From: Diplonema papillatum
Lineage: Eukaryota > Euglenozoa > Diplonemea > Diplonemida > Diplonemidae
Reading direction: 5' to 3'
NCBI GenBank assembly: GCA_030068145.1
Contig: JAPJBO010000744.1
Coordinates: 1-64,000, forward strand
Length of the DNA stretch: 64,000 bases
Position numbers and translations under genes: made by a program. Shown here in pieces: positions 50,494 through 62,300 of the stretch. How positions within the stretch are numbered: the first letter of the stretch is position 1; each line of letters opens with the position of its first letter. The notes below the pieces were generated by a model. That model did not search any database, was not told the DNA's origin, and saw only the letters and a list, made by a program, of their open reading frames with translations.

Positions 50494-50646
50494 TTGCGTT
50501 ATTTGTGGATTAGAAGGTCGGTATTTTAAAGTCTCCGGTTGACCGTAGAGGCTTGGGTATGGCGGGGGGTTGAGAAAAGTAAAAGAGTGCGACTCGTTTC
50601 GGGTGTTGTGTCACTCCGTTGTGAAACCTTGTGAAGTCCCCTAACG
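50494..50646 (+). repeat. R1 copy, nearly identical to 12858-13017
   Basis: GCGTTATTTGTGGATTAGAAG through TTGTGAAACCTTGTGAAG. Confidence 0.92.
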
Positions 50647-50867
50647 CTTTTCTTCTTAGTTGGGGCGCAGTTCGTGTGGGGTCTGTGAAAAGGGTGCCCT
50701 GAATAATTGTAGAATTGTAGTGCGGTACTCATATGCTAGCAAATGACTCCCCACAAACGCAGCAAGAATACGAATTGCGTAGTTTTATGGGTTTATGGCA
50801 GAAATCGGAAAAGCCTGGGAATCGAGCTTCGACAAAAATTCCAACTAAACCCCTGATTAGCATACGT

Positions 50868-51075
50868 TCAAAAAATACACGAGGGGCTGCCTTGTGCTTA
50901 GTTCGAAGGAGGCTAGAGGGGGAGAAAACAATACAGCTACAAAGTGGGTGAACGCTTACGCCCGCCACTAAATCCAGATTCACCTGTGTTTCGTGTGGGC
51001 TACAGCACAGTACCTCCTTTGATAGCAGCTGGCAGCCTCCTCAAGTACTTCCTACCGAACTTGTTAACACAAAAG
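50868..51075 (+). mobile_element. M1 MITE, complete copy
   Basis: AATACACGAGGGGCTGCC to GGCAGCCTCCTCAAGTACTT; a short internal deletion removes part of TCTTTTTTGTTGAACG. Confidence 0.88.
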
Positions 51076-51352
51076 AACATTTCCGGAGTTGGGGCTTGCA
51101 CTGATAAACGAAGCAACGGACGATCAGCATCAACTGACCAAAGGTGATGGAAATGATAAGGCAAAAGTTTCTTGTTCTTCGCGTGTACAGGGTATAAACC
51201 TCTCTGGGGGGGGTTTTCCTGTATTAGCACTTTTTTCGTTGGCTTCGTTTTCTCTTTCATGTGCAACCGTTGTTCCGGAAATGTTCCCGTCAGTACAGAT
51301 GTACTATTAAAAAAAAAAAAAAATGCTCAACAGGAAGGAAGGAACCGCACAC

Positions 51353-54300
51353 CCGACGATATGCTGCGGCCCATGAGGGGCTCGAGGTCGTCGTCGATCG
51401 ACGGCTTCCGCGCGTGGTGGACCGGCTGCTGGAGGAGGGACGCGGAGATGCTCGACGGGTTGCTCTGCGAGTCCTCCGGGACAGACGGGGCGACCGACGG
51501 CGGCGGCGTCGGCGACGGCTCGGCCGGCGGCGCGCGGCACGGCGAGGCAATGGACGGCGCCTTGCGGATGCGCTTGGAAAGGATGATGGACAGGGTGGGC
51601 ACTTCGTCGAGGAGATACCCGACGAGGCCCCAGCTCAAGTCGTCGAGCCACTGACTGTCGTCGACGATCAGCAGCATGCTGTGCCCGCGGAGCTTCCGGA
51701 CGAAGAGGTACCGAACCGCGTCGTTTACCGACGCGACGTTCGACCACGACGTCCGCTGGGAAATCTCGTAGTTCAGGAGGCTTGCGCCCCGCTCACTCAT
51801 CCTCCCATCGAGCGGCGACGCTGCGTCCGACCCCGGCGCCGCGTCTGTCTCGCTGGGGGGCGAAACCGGATTGCCGCCCAACTTCGCCGCCGCCGGCTTC
51901 GCCGGCGGCGGCGGGGTGGCGCCGGGTTTGTCCTTAGCCTCGTTCTCCGAGCTGTCGCGGGGGGTCTCGTCTTCGGAGGCTTCGGCCTGCGAGGAGAGGA
52001 GCGCCGCGAGCAGTGGGAACGTGGCCGCCAGCAGCCGGGTTTGGATCGGTTGGAGGGACATCGTCGCGGAGAGGTTCGACGTGAGAAGGTCCTCGATGAA
52101 CCCTGCGAACGCGCCGTACGGCGTCGACTGCGCGGAGAGCGAGCAGGCGACGAGCTTGTGCAGGATTTTCTTGTCCTTCGCGACCTCCGCCGCCTTGTGC
52201 AGCAGCAGGCTCTTCCCGATGCCTGCCTCCCCTTCGATCAGCACGACCCGAGGCCGCGCGTACTCTATCGTCGAATTCGTGTTCGTCCGCTTCGCGCGCA
52301 GCCGGGGAGTCGACGCCGTCGGTCCCACGGCTTCCGCGGCGAAATTCGGGTTGGGGGTGCTCCCGGGCTCCGCGGGCTGCTGGGACGGCTTGGCTGGGGG
52401 TTCGCCCGGGCTGACGATGGGCGGCGGGTTGTGGTTGTTGCTGGTGCTGCTGATGCCCGCGGAGCTCGTGTTGAAGCTGTTGCCGCGGGTGATGTGGTGG
52501 GGGACGGTGGACGCCGCTCCCTGCTGCGCCGTGAGATTCGACGCCAGCGGCATGACGGTCACGGCTGCGAGACTCGCCGTGCTTCCCCCTAACGCAACGC
52601 CGCCACAACCCCCGTAGCTCACCCCCAACCCCGCTCCTCCCACCACCCCAGAGCTAGCCGTGGAATGCATGCTGCCCGTTGCACACGGCACCGTCGTAGT
52701 CGTGCTAGCCGCCGGCCACAACACAGGCACATGCCCTACCGCCGCCCCACTGCCCCGCCGCACTGTCGCGCGGGGCTGGTGCTGGTGTGGAGGTGGAGGG
52801 TCTGTAGGGGGGTCGGGCGGGGGGTCTGGCAGGTCTTGCAAGTCGTCTGAGGCAAACGGCGGGGGCTGGAGACGATCCTCCGCAGCCGGGAAGCCGGCCC
52901 TCGCGTCCACCGCGACGCCGGCCGCCGGCGCTTGCGGCGCCGGGATTTCGACGGACTTGCACGAAACCGACGGAGACGACGCGTCGGAGCTCGACGGCAG
53001 CTGCCCGCAGCCCGGCGCCTTCGCAGGCGCCGCTGGCGACGCAGCAGACAGCGGCGGAGACCTCCTGGGCCCGGCCGGCTGCTGCTGCTGCTGCTGCTTG
53101 TTGCTGTTGCCTGCGACTGCATGCGGGGCTCGGTTGTCGCGTGGCGACACGGGTGGAGACGGGCGGGTGCCGTCGATGCCGGCGGGCTGGCGCGGCCGCT
53201 TCTGGACCGACGTCGACGTTTTGTTCGACCGCCACGAGCCGTCGCGGTGGAACCCTGTTCCCGGCGGGACGTAAGGCCCGCCGTGTTCGTCGGAGCCGTT
53301 GGCGAGTGTGATGTAGTCCTGCACGGCTCCCTCGCTGCTGCTGTCCTCGTCCGTCACGTCGTGCGCCGCGGCTGCGTTGCACTGCGCGATGTTTTTCCGC
53401 CCGGGCGGTTTCCGCTTGTGCCCGCGGTTGATGCGTTGGGTCTGCTCGTACTCTGCAAGGCGCTCGATGACGACCGCGATCACACGCAGCTCTTCGATGC
53501 GACCAATGACCAGCAGCGACCCTTGGTTCGTCGTGCAAGGGAACAGGATCGGCTGCTGGCTGAAGCTGTTCAAGAACCCTTCAGACACCGACGACGCTGA
53601 ATCCGACATCGACACCCGCCTCCCTCCCTCGTCTACCCGCGCCATGTTCCGCAGCGACTTCGCCAGCGGCGTGATCGGGGTAACGCCCACCGACGACGCG
53701 GATCCCGCGCCGATTTGCTGGTGCGGTTTCCGCCTGGGGTCTTGGTTGTTGCGAGGCTCGCTGTGCTCGCTGTAGCTGCGTGACAGCAGGGACCCGGTGC
53801 TGATGGAGGAGACGAACGAGCTCGACCGCCGGAGGGACGGCGACGCGCGGACGTTGACCGAGCTCGAGGTGGTGATGCTGCGGCGGCTGTGCAGGTTGAG
53901 CGACGTTAGGAGCCGGAAGATCTTGACGGTCGCATCCTTGCCCTTCAGGCTGACCCGCGAAGCTTCGGTGAACGCGAAGTGCGCTCCGCACGCGTCCTTC
54001 GTCGCTTCATCCAGCACCACCGGCAGACACACCCGGTCCGCCGACCCCGAAGCGTCACTCTCAGCATCCGCATCTTCACTATCCCCGTCCGAACTCACCT
54101 GGCCGGACTGCGCCCTCGCCTGTCCCATCAACCGCGCCGCGAGATTAACCCCATCGCCCAGCACGGTATACTCCCGCCGCTCTTGCGACCCGCAGATGCC
54201 GCAATACGCCCGCGACCGGCTGATCCCGAAGTAGCACTTCGTCCGCTCGCTGTCGATCTTCTGGAAGGTGTCCCGCGCGAACGCGACGCTCCGGCTCGCA

Positions 54301-56582
54301 TCGTCCTCATGCGACATGCCCGGGAGCCCGAATACGCAGAGGCACACCAGCCCTTTGTCGTCGTATATCAACTTGTTGCAGACCCCCCGCGCACGGGAGA
54401 GCTGCTTCTGGATGATGGAATACGTCTCGTCGATCTCGGAGGCCGCGGTCGGCGACGTGAAGTCGACGTCGATCGAGATGAAGATCGAGGAGATGATACG
54501 GACCTCCCCGGCGGTCAGCCGCTTGTCCTTCGCGGCGGTGCTGCCCGGCGGCGGCGTCCCAGCCCGCGAGCCGTCTCCGGGCGTTGAATCCGCTGGATGT
54601 ACGCCAGCAGGGCTCGTCATCGCACCTGTCTGCCCGCCCCATGCACTCGCGGTGGGAATCGGCGGCAGGCTCGGAACACTGCTCCCCGACGGCCTTTCAC
54701 CCGCGGACTGCTGGTGGGGAAGGTGGTGGGAGTGGTGGTGGTGATGGTGGTGGTGGGAGTGTCCGTTGATGAGGGATTCACCGCGCGGCCGCAGCGGCAC
54801 GCCCGTGTGCAGCTTGAGCTCGCAGAGCAGCCGCAGCACGACCGTCGGGAGGAACTTCTGGATCGAGCTGAGCAGCGGCGGGTCTGGAAGCTTCGCGCGC
54901 TTCCCGATTTTTTCGGAGGACGGCGGAGTCCGTTTCCCGAGGAGCACGAACTCCTGGTTGCCCGACACGGGCGAGCCGGAAAGCCCGCCTTTTGACGCGG
55001 CAAGCATGTCCTTCGTCGTGACGATTTGGTCAGCCGACGCGAGGACGGAGGCCCGGCCTGACTTCGACACGGCTTCGCCGACGCAGACCGAGTTGAAGCG
55101 GTTGCGGCTGCCGACGACGAGCAGGTCCATCCGCCCGATGGCAAGGCCGACGTGCAGCTGCAGCTCGCACGTTTGGTCGCCGAGCTGCAAGGTCCTCGAC
55201 CCGGCCACGCGCAGCACGGCCTCTCCGCAGTCGGCCGCAAGCATTGCGATTTTCTTCAACGCCTTCTGGCTCGGCTTGCCCGACGACTTCGCGCACGACG
55301 ACGCAACCACCTTCCGCTTCCCCCCCAGCTTGCTCGGCTTCCCGTCCTGCCCCGCCGGATCCAGCTCGTCACGGGGCGTGCACGCGGTCCCCAGCGACGG
55401 AGACACCAGCGAGCTCGGATCGGGGGCGGTGCTCTGCGGGTGGGTGGCCGGCGACGCGAAGAAGCCGGAAGGGTCGCTCGAGAAGAAGCTGAGGCTCGCG
55501 GTCGGCGGCGAGGCGCCGTCCGTCGAGCAGCCGGGTGCCGGCGCGTCCGCGGCGGGGCCCTCGCCGGGCCGCCCGCCCGGGGAGAGCGCGGCGGACGCCG
55601 GCGACTGCCGGGAGGGAGGCATCGAAGCCGTGGGTGACGTGACGTTGCTGGTGGTGTTGTTGCTGTTGCTGTTGTTGTTGTTGTTGCTGTTGTTGCCGTT
55701 GCTGTTGTTGTTGTTGCTGTTGTTGTTGTTGCTGTTGTTGCCGTTGTTGTTGTTGTTATTGTTGTTGTTGGTGTTGCCGTTGTTGTTGTTATTGTTGTTA
55801 TTGTTGTTGTTGGTGCTGTTGGTGTTGTTGCCGTTGTTGTTGTTATTGTTGTTGTTGTTACTGTTGTTGTTGGTGTTGTTGTTGCTGTTGTTGGCGTTGT
55901 TGCCGTTGTTGTTGTTATTGGCGTTGTTGGTGTTGTTGCCGTTGTTGTTGTTGTTGTTATTGTTGTTGCTGGTGTTGTTGTTGCTGTTGTTGGCGTTGCT
56001 GCCGTTGTTGTTGTTGTTGTCGTCGGTGTCGCTGTTGCTGTAGATGTTGTTGTTCCTGCTCGCGGAGTTCCGAAGGAGAACAGCACCGGCCGCTTCGGCG
56101 CCCGGGTCGGTCGGCGGCTGCTCAGCGTCCTCCGACGTCGGCGTGGCGCCGGCGGCGGCGCCGCCGGTTTCCTCCGCCGACGAGTCCTTCCGCCTGCAGA
56201 CCATCTCGTCCATCGGCAGCGCCCAAGCGGCCATCACCGCGTCCCCCGAAAACTGGATCGTGTCGCCTTTAAACCGCGCGATTTCGCTGAGGATCAACCC
56301 GAAGGTGTAGTTCAGCTCGTGCGACATCTTCTCCGCTCCGTTGTCCAGCCGCACAAACCGCTCCATTATCCCTGTGAATCCGACCACGTCGATGTACAGC
56401 ACCGCCGCCATGTATTGCCTGTCCGCGAACCCGATCGCGTCGCACTCATTCAGGTGCTTCTGCAGGATTTGCGGGGTGAACGACCGCAGGTCCTCGGACG
56501 TCAAGCAGCTCAAATCGTCGAGCCTGGTCCGTCGCCGGTCGATGGACGCGAGCTGCCGCACGGGCGGGATCGGCTGGCCCAT
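51353..56582 (-). CDS. Soluble-type adenylyl cyclase, exon 1: two cyclase domains and STAND ATPase
   Basis: 1743 codons. The family makes cAMP from ATP with paired class III cyclase domains, usually tuned by bicarbonate or Ca. Seen: CHD1 starting AVLYIDVVGFTGIMERF, with both metal Asp (65 in YIDVVGF, 114 in FSGDAV). CHD1 is split by a long Asn-rich insert (about residues 180-330) before it resumes at LQLHVGLAIGRMDLLVVG. Next a His run, then CHD2 with ISIDVDFTS, NKLIYDDKGLVCLCVFG and REYTVLGDGVNLAARLM. A Ser/Pro/Gln-rich region follows. Walker A is EGEAGIGKS, Walker B LLIVDDSQWLD. ATG 56580-56582 is chosen because the duplicated 5' copy loses the frame upstream of it. The exon ends before GTGTGC in phase 1. 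Confidence 0.9.
55640..56040. repeat. (TTG)n, coding Asn-rich tract of the cyclase
   Basis: About 400 bp of mostly TTG, CTG and ATT triplets, read as Asn with Ser, Gly and Thr on the minus strand. It lies inside the first cyclase domain and is likely length-variable. Confidence 0.95.
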
Positions 56583-56729
56583 GCTGCGCGGGGCACACGA
56601 GGCCGCCGCGACTACCCGGTCGCGGTCTTCATCCGAGCTTTCACCCTGTGTGTCGGGAGTGTTGTTCAACCCTCTTGTGCACCGGTCGTGCCTGGGTTGG
56701 AAAATGACGCCTGAGCTATTTTTCAACCC

Positions 56730-56750
56730 GGCCCTATATATTCTGGCGTT
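56730..56750 (-). promoter_or_regulatory. TATA-like box of the cyclase gene
   Basis: In reverse AGAATATATAGGGCC, about 155 bp upstream of the chosen ATG. It is conserved in the duplicated copy at 57215-57230, while the sequence between differs by indels, which fits a promoter. Confidence 0.5.
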
Positions 56751-56854
56751 TATTGTGACTTTTTGATTCAGAGGTTCGGTGTTTTAGGGTCTCGGGTTGA
56801 CATTTGAGGCTGGAAGTCGGGTAGTGCAAGGGATGCAGACAGCATAGTCTAATC

Positions 56855-57262
56855 CCTGTGAATCCGACCACGTCGATGTACAGCACCGCCGCCATGTATT
56901 GCCTGTCCGCGAACCCGATCGCGTCGCACTCATGCAGGTGCTTCTGCAGGATTTGCGGGGTGAACGACCGCAGGTCCTCGGACGTCAAGCAGCTCAAATC
57001 CTCGAGCCTGGTCCGCCGCCGGTCGATGGACGCGAGCTGCCGCACGGGCGGGATCGGCTGGCCCATGCTGCGCGGGGCGCACGAGGCCGCGCGCGAACCC
57101 GGTCGCGGTCTTCATCCGAGCTTTCACCCTGTGTGTCGGGAGTGTTGTTCAACCCTCTTGTGCACCGGTCGTGCCTGGGTTGGATGATGACGCCTGAGCT
57201 ATTATTCAACCCGGCCCTATATATTCTGGCGTTTATTGTGATTTTTTTGATTCAGAGGTTGG
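56855..57262 (-). pseudogene. Duplicated cyclase 5' end
   Basis: A second copy of the promoter and first 60 codons, offset 484 bp. The ATG at 57064-57066 reads MGQPIPPVRQLASIDRRRTR with few changes (LEDL for LDDL, HLHECD for HLNECD), then runs out of the frame after VVGFTGI into R1-like sequence. Indels upstream of the ATG show that stretch is not coding. Confidence 0.88.
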
Positions 57263-57409
57263 GTGGGTTGTCGGGTAGTGAAAGGAATGCAGACATCATT
57301 GTTGAAAACTAATAAAGTACGTGCGCGCGGTAAAGACCGGCGCCCAGCGAGACTAGAGGCAGCAGTTGCAGTTCGGGTAACAGTTATCTACTGTTTCGGC
57401 TACCCGGAA

Positions 57410-58995
57410 TTTTTTTAGTATTCGACAAATCGAATAATACCACAGATGTTATTAGCACAGATGTTATTTTTCGACCCCACCCCTTTACAAAAAGATGAGA
57501 AAGTCGCACCTGAGGATACAGCCCTGGGGCCCCCGCGACGGTCGAAGTGATGGAGTACCCCTTCGAGAGCTGCGCGTCCTCCCCGGGGGAGTCGCCGAAG
57601 GTGTAGTTCTGCGAGAACACGCCGCGGCTGCCGCCGCCGCTGCAGTCGGGCGCCGTGCCTTGAGACGCGGCCGACGGCCGCCGCTGCTGGCCGGCGGGCG
57701 GCGCCTGGTGGAAGCAGCCGAGAGGGTTCTGCCCGCGTCTGCTGCGGCGGCGGCGGCGGCGGCGGGCAGACGGGCGCCGCTGATCCTTCGCCACTGGCAG
57801 CCTCCTCAAGAATTTTCCCAATAACTAACAGAAAAATTGACACGCGTCTAGCTGTCTAAAAAACGCTCCCACTAGATTCGATTCTCGCTACTGTTTCGGC
57901 TACCCGGAATTTTTTTTTTAGTATTCGACAAATCGAATAACACTACAGATGTTATTAGCACAGGTGTTATTATTCGACCCCACCCCTTTACAAAAAGATG
58001 AGAAAGTCGCACCTGAGGATACAGCCCTGGGGCCCCCGCGACGGTCGAAGTGATGGAGTACCCCTTCGCCTCCCCGGGGGAGTCGCCGAAGGTGTAGTTC
58101 TGCGAGAACACGCCGCGGCTGCCGCCGCCGCTGCAGTCGGGCGCCGTGCCTTGCGACGCGGCCGACGGCCGCCGCTGCTGGCCGGCGGGCGGCGCCTGGT
58201 GGAAGCAGCCGAGAGGGTTCTGCCCGCGTCTGCTGCGGCGGCGGCGGCGGCGGCGGGCAGACGGGCGCCGCTGATCCTTCGCCACTGGCAGCCTCCTCAA
58301 GAATTTTCCCAATAACTAACAGAAAAATTGACACGCGTCTAGCTGTCTAAAAAACGCTCCCACTAGATTCGATTCTCGCTACTGTTTCGGCTACCCGGAA
58401 TTTTTCTTTTAGTATTCGACAAATCGAATAACACTACAGATGTTATTAGCACAGGTGTTATTATTCGACCCCACCCCTTTACAAAAAGATGAGAAAGTCG
58501 CACCTGAGGATACAGCCCTGGGGCCCCCGCGACGGTCGAAGTGATGGAGTACCCTTTCGAGAGCTGCGCGTCCTCCCCGGGGGAGTCGCCGAAGGTGTAG
58601 TTCTGCGAGAACACGCCGCGGCTGCCGCCGCCGCCGCCGCCGCTGCAGTCGGGCGCCGTGCCTTGAGACGCGGCCGACGGCCGCCGCTGCTGGCCGGCGG
58701 GCGGCGCCTGGTGGAAGCAGCCGAGAGGGTTCTGCCCGCGTCTGCTGCGGCGGCGGCGGCGGCGGCGGGCAGACGGGCGCCGCTGATCCTTCGCCACTGG
58801 CAGCCTCCTCAAGAATTTTCCCAATAACTAACAGAAAAATTGACACGCGTCTAGCTGTCTAAAAAACGCTCCCACTAGATTCGATTCTCGCTACTGTTTC
58901 GGCTACCCGGAATTTTTTTTTTAGTATTCGACAAATCGAATAACACTACAGATGTTATTAGCACAGGTGTTATTATTCGACCCCACCCCTTTACA
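57410..58995 (-). repeat. Three tandem exon-plus-intron units (about 491-512 bp) copied from 58875-59290
   Basis: GATGAGAAAGTCGCACCTG recurs at 57495, 57998, 58489 and 59001. Each unit has an exon segment (PVCPPPPPP or LGCFHQAPPAGQQRRPSA, YTFGDSPGE, GAPGLYPQ), a donor CAG before GTGCGAC and a truncated M4 element. The three copies carry a 1-base insertion (CAGACGCGGGCAG) relative to 59240, shifting the frame. Confidence 0.92.
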
Positions 58996-59015
58996 AAAAG
59001 ATGAGAAAGTCGCAC

Positions 59016-60156
59016 CTGAGGATACAGCCCTGGGGCCCCCGCGACGGTCGAAGTGATGGAGTACCCCTTCGAGAGCTGCGCGTCCTCCCCGGGGGAGTCG
59101 CCGAAGGTGTAGTTCTGCGAGAACACGCCGCGGCTGCCGCCGCCGCTGCAGTCGGGCGCCGTGCCTTGAGACGCGGCCGACGGCCGCCGCTGCTGGCCGG
59201 CGGGCGGCGCCTGGTGGAAGCAGCCGAGAGGGTTCTGCCCCGTCTGCTGCGGCGGCGGCGGCGGCGGCGGGCAGACTGGCAGATTCTGCGCCGAGTGGCT
59301 CGTCAGGAACGACGGCACGCCGCCCGCCGCCGGCTGCCGCGGCGCCGCGGCGTTTTTGCCCGGGCCTACTGGACCCGCGCTGACGGCAGGCCCCAGGAGG
59401 GGGCGCCGGATGCCGTTGGATTCCTGCACACCATCCAGCCATGCCTCACTGTCCGCCGGTAGAGGCTGCGGCGTCACCGAGTTGGTGGCCGACGAGATCC
59501 GGACACTGTTCGTCAGGTTGACGGACGTCGTGCTCGACGCGGTGCTGCTGCTGAGTACCCGGCGAAACGGGTTCTCGTTCGCCGCCGCCGACTTCGTCGA
59601 CGACGCGTCACACTCCACCACCGGCGGCGCGGCCAGCCGCAGGGGATTAAGCACCGGGCTTTGTCCGGACAACGGACGAACGGGCGGCGTCGGCTTGTCC
59701 GACGGCGGCGTGGTGCTCTGCACGAGGATCGAAGGGGCGCCCGGCGGCGGCGTCACCCTGCCTTGCCGCGGCGCCGCCGGCGAATCGACGGGCAGCGTGT
59801 CCTGGCGGGCGAAGCTGTCGGCCAGGTCCGAAGCGTGCCCGGAGTCGTACGACGAGTGCAGCGCACTCTCGGTCGGCGTCCCCGGTTCGTCCCTCAGGGG
59901 TCCGGAGGACTCCGGGGGTGTGGCACCATGGCTGCTCTTCTGAGACAGCCTCCTATCCCGCCGGTTCTTAGTCCCCGCGCGCTTGCGCCCTTTCCGCTCC
60001 TTCTTCTCGCTGAGCTTGTCTTCAACGTCCTCAATCTTGCCGGCTGTGTTTTCGGGGCACGTTCCGCCGTCACCCCGCAACCGGTGTGTGTCGACGCCTT
60101 CTTTATGTACGCGTGTTTTTTGCTTTGCTTGATTTGGTCCTTCTTCGCCGCTTCCC
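59016..60156 (-). CDS. Ser/Pro-rich protein of unknown function, partial
   Basis: Not recognised. About 380 codons without an ATG, so an internal exon. It starts near an acceptor (CTGAAAAG at 60157-60163) and ends LYPQ before GTGCGAC. Basic N-terminal part KKERKGRKRAGTKNRRDRR, then low-complexity Ser/Pro/Ala sequence (PPESSGPLRDEPGTPTES, VLSSSTASSTTSVNLTNS, VCPPPPPPPQQ). Probably a disordered scaffold or regulatory protein. Flanked by exon duplications on both sides. The opposite-strand ORFs are shadows. Confidence 0.5.
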
Positions 60157-62300
60157 CTTTTCAGGTGAGGGGTATGCTTTCGTTCCTGTGTGGTGGGAGA
60201 TTGCTAGACGCAAAGTCTCGAAGTGAGCAATTTCGCTCGGCTTCCCCTACTTTTTCCTTTCTTTTTCGAAACCAGCTTTTGTATTCTTTCCGGGCGAAAA
60301 TTGGTTCCTCAGAAGGTTTGGGCTGGACGGAACTTGTTTCGAGGGAAGGGTGATGAACACCAGGAGTTTGATGTGCTGATCTCGTCTTCCAAGGGTCCGC
60401 AGGAGGTGTGGCCGCGCCGCCGCCGCCGGCGAGTCGACGGGCAGCGTGTCGTGTCCTGGCGGGCGAAGCTGTCGGCCAGGTCCGAAGCGTGCCCGGAGTC
60501 GTACGACGAGTGCAGCGCACTCTCGGTCGGCGTCCCCCGGTTCGTCCCTCAGGGGTCCGGAGGACTCCGGGGGTGTGGCGCCATGGCTGCTCTTCTGAGA
60601 CAGCCTCCTATCCCGCCGGTTCTTAGTCCCCGCGGTCTTGCGCCCTTTCCGCTCCTTCTTCTCGCCGAGCTTGACTTCAACGTCCTCAATCTTGCCGGCT
60701 GTGTTTTCGGGGCACGTTCCGCCGTCACCCCGCAACCGGTGTGTGTCGACGCCTTCTTTATGTACGCGTGTTTTTTGCTTTGCTTGATTTGGTTCTTCTT
60801 CGCCGCTTCCCCTTTTCAGGTGAGGGGTATGCTTTCGTTCCTGTGTGGTGGGAGATTGCTAGACGCAAAGTCTCGAAGTGAGCAATTTCGCTCGGCTTCC
60901 CCTACTTTTTCCTTTCTTTTTCGAAACCAGCTTTTGTATTCTTTCCGGGCGAAAATTGGTTCCTCAGAAGGTTTGGGCTGGACGGAACTTGTTTCGAGGG
61001 AAGGGTGATGAACACCAGGAGTTTGATGTGCTGATCTCGTCTTCCAAGGGTCCGCAGGAGGTGTGGCCGCGCCGCCGCCGCCGGCGAGTCGACGGGCAGC
61101 GTGTCGTGTCCTGGCGGGCGAAGCTGTCGGCCAGGTCCGAAGCGTGCCCGGAGTCGTACGACGAGTGCAGCGCACTCTCGGTCGGCGTCCCCCGGTTCGT
61201 CCCTCAGGGGTCCGGAGGACTCCGGGGGTGTGGCGCCATGGCTGCTCTTCTGAGACAGCCTCCTATCCCGCCGGTTCTTAGTCCCCGCGGTCTTGCGCCC
61301 TTTCCGCTCCTTCTTCTCGCCGAGCTTGTCTTCAACGTCCTCAATCTTGCCGGCTGTGTTTTCGGGGCACGTTCCGCCGTCACCCCGCAACCGGTGTGTG
61401 TCGACGCCTTCTTTATGTACGCGTGCTTTTTCGCTTTGCTTGATTTGGTTCTTCTTCGCCGCTTCCCCTTTTCAGGTGAGGGGTATGCTTTCGTTCCTGT
61501 GTGGTGGGAGATTGCTAGCACGCAAAGTCTCGAAGTGAGCAATTTCGCTCGGCTTCCCCTACTTTTTCCTTTCTTTTTCGAAACCAGCTTTTGTATTCTT
61601 TCCGGGCGAAAATTGGTTCCTCAGAAGGTTTGGGCTGGCTTGAACTTGTTTCGAGGGAAGGGTGATGAACACCAGGAGTTTGATGTGCTGATCTCGTCTC
61701 CCAAGGGTCCGCAGCCGCGCCGCCGCCGCCGGCGAGTCGACGGGCAGCGTGTCGTGTCCTGGCGGGCGAAGCTGTCGGCCAGGTCCGAAGCGTGCCCGGA
61801 GTCGTACGACGAGTGCAGCGCACTCTCGGTCGGCGTCCCCCGGTTCGTCCCTCAGGGGTCCGGAGGACTCCGGGGGTGTGGCGCCATGGCTGCTCTTCTG
61901 AGACAGCCTCCTATCCCGCCGGTTCTTAGTCCCCGCGGTCTTGCGCCCTTTCCGCTCCTTCTTCTCGCCGACCTTGTCTTCAACGTCCTCAATCTTGCCG
62001 GCTGTGTTTTCGGGGCACGTTCCGCCGTCACCCCGCAACCGGTGTGTGTCGACGCCTTCTTTATGTACGCGTGTTTTTTTGCTTTGCTTGATTTGGTTCT
62101 TCTTCGCCGCTTCCCCTTTTCAGGTGAGGGGTATGCTTTCGTTCCTGTGTGGTGGGAGATTGCTAGCACGCAAAGTCTCGAAGTGAGCAATTTCGCTCGG
62201 CTTCCCCTACTTTTTCCTTTCTTTTCCGAAGCCAGCTTTTTCCAGGAGCAGTATTCTTTCCGGGCGAAGATTGTTTCCTCAGAAGGTTCGGGCTGGGCTG
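59770..62300 (-). repeat. Tandem exon array, units of 655, 655 and 648 bp
   Basis: CCATGGCTGCTCTTCTGAG occurs at 59926, 60581, 61236 and 61884. Units contain the basic exon start (EKKERKGRKTAGTKNRRDR) and an intron part with CCTTCCCTCGAAACAAG-type sequence in reverse. The three copies to the right share two changes relative to the first: one extra C at GTCCCCCGG and a 5-base GTGTC duplication, together restoring the frame. Confidence 0.93.

Larger units (their letters stand above)
50011..51352 (-). other. Cyclase intron 1, packed with repeats
   Basis: 1342 bp, donor GTGTGC, acceptor CACAG. Contains R1 pieces starting at the acceptor, a duplicated copy of the start of exon 2, two further R1 copies and an M1 MITE. 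Without splicing the exon 1 frame stops soon after the donor. Confidence 0.75.

Noticed and set aside
54766..56043. Plus-strand ORF ending in a long Leu run
   Set aside because: Leu run is the complement of the (TTG)n Asn tract of the cyclase.
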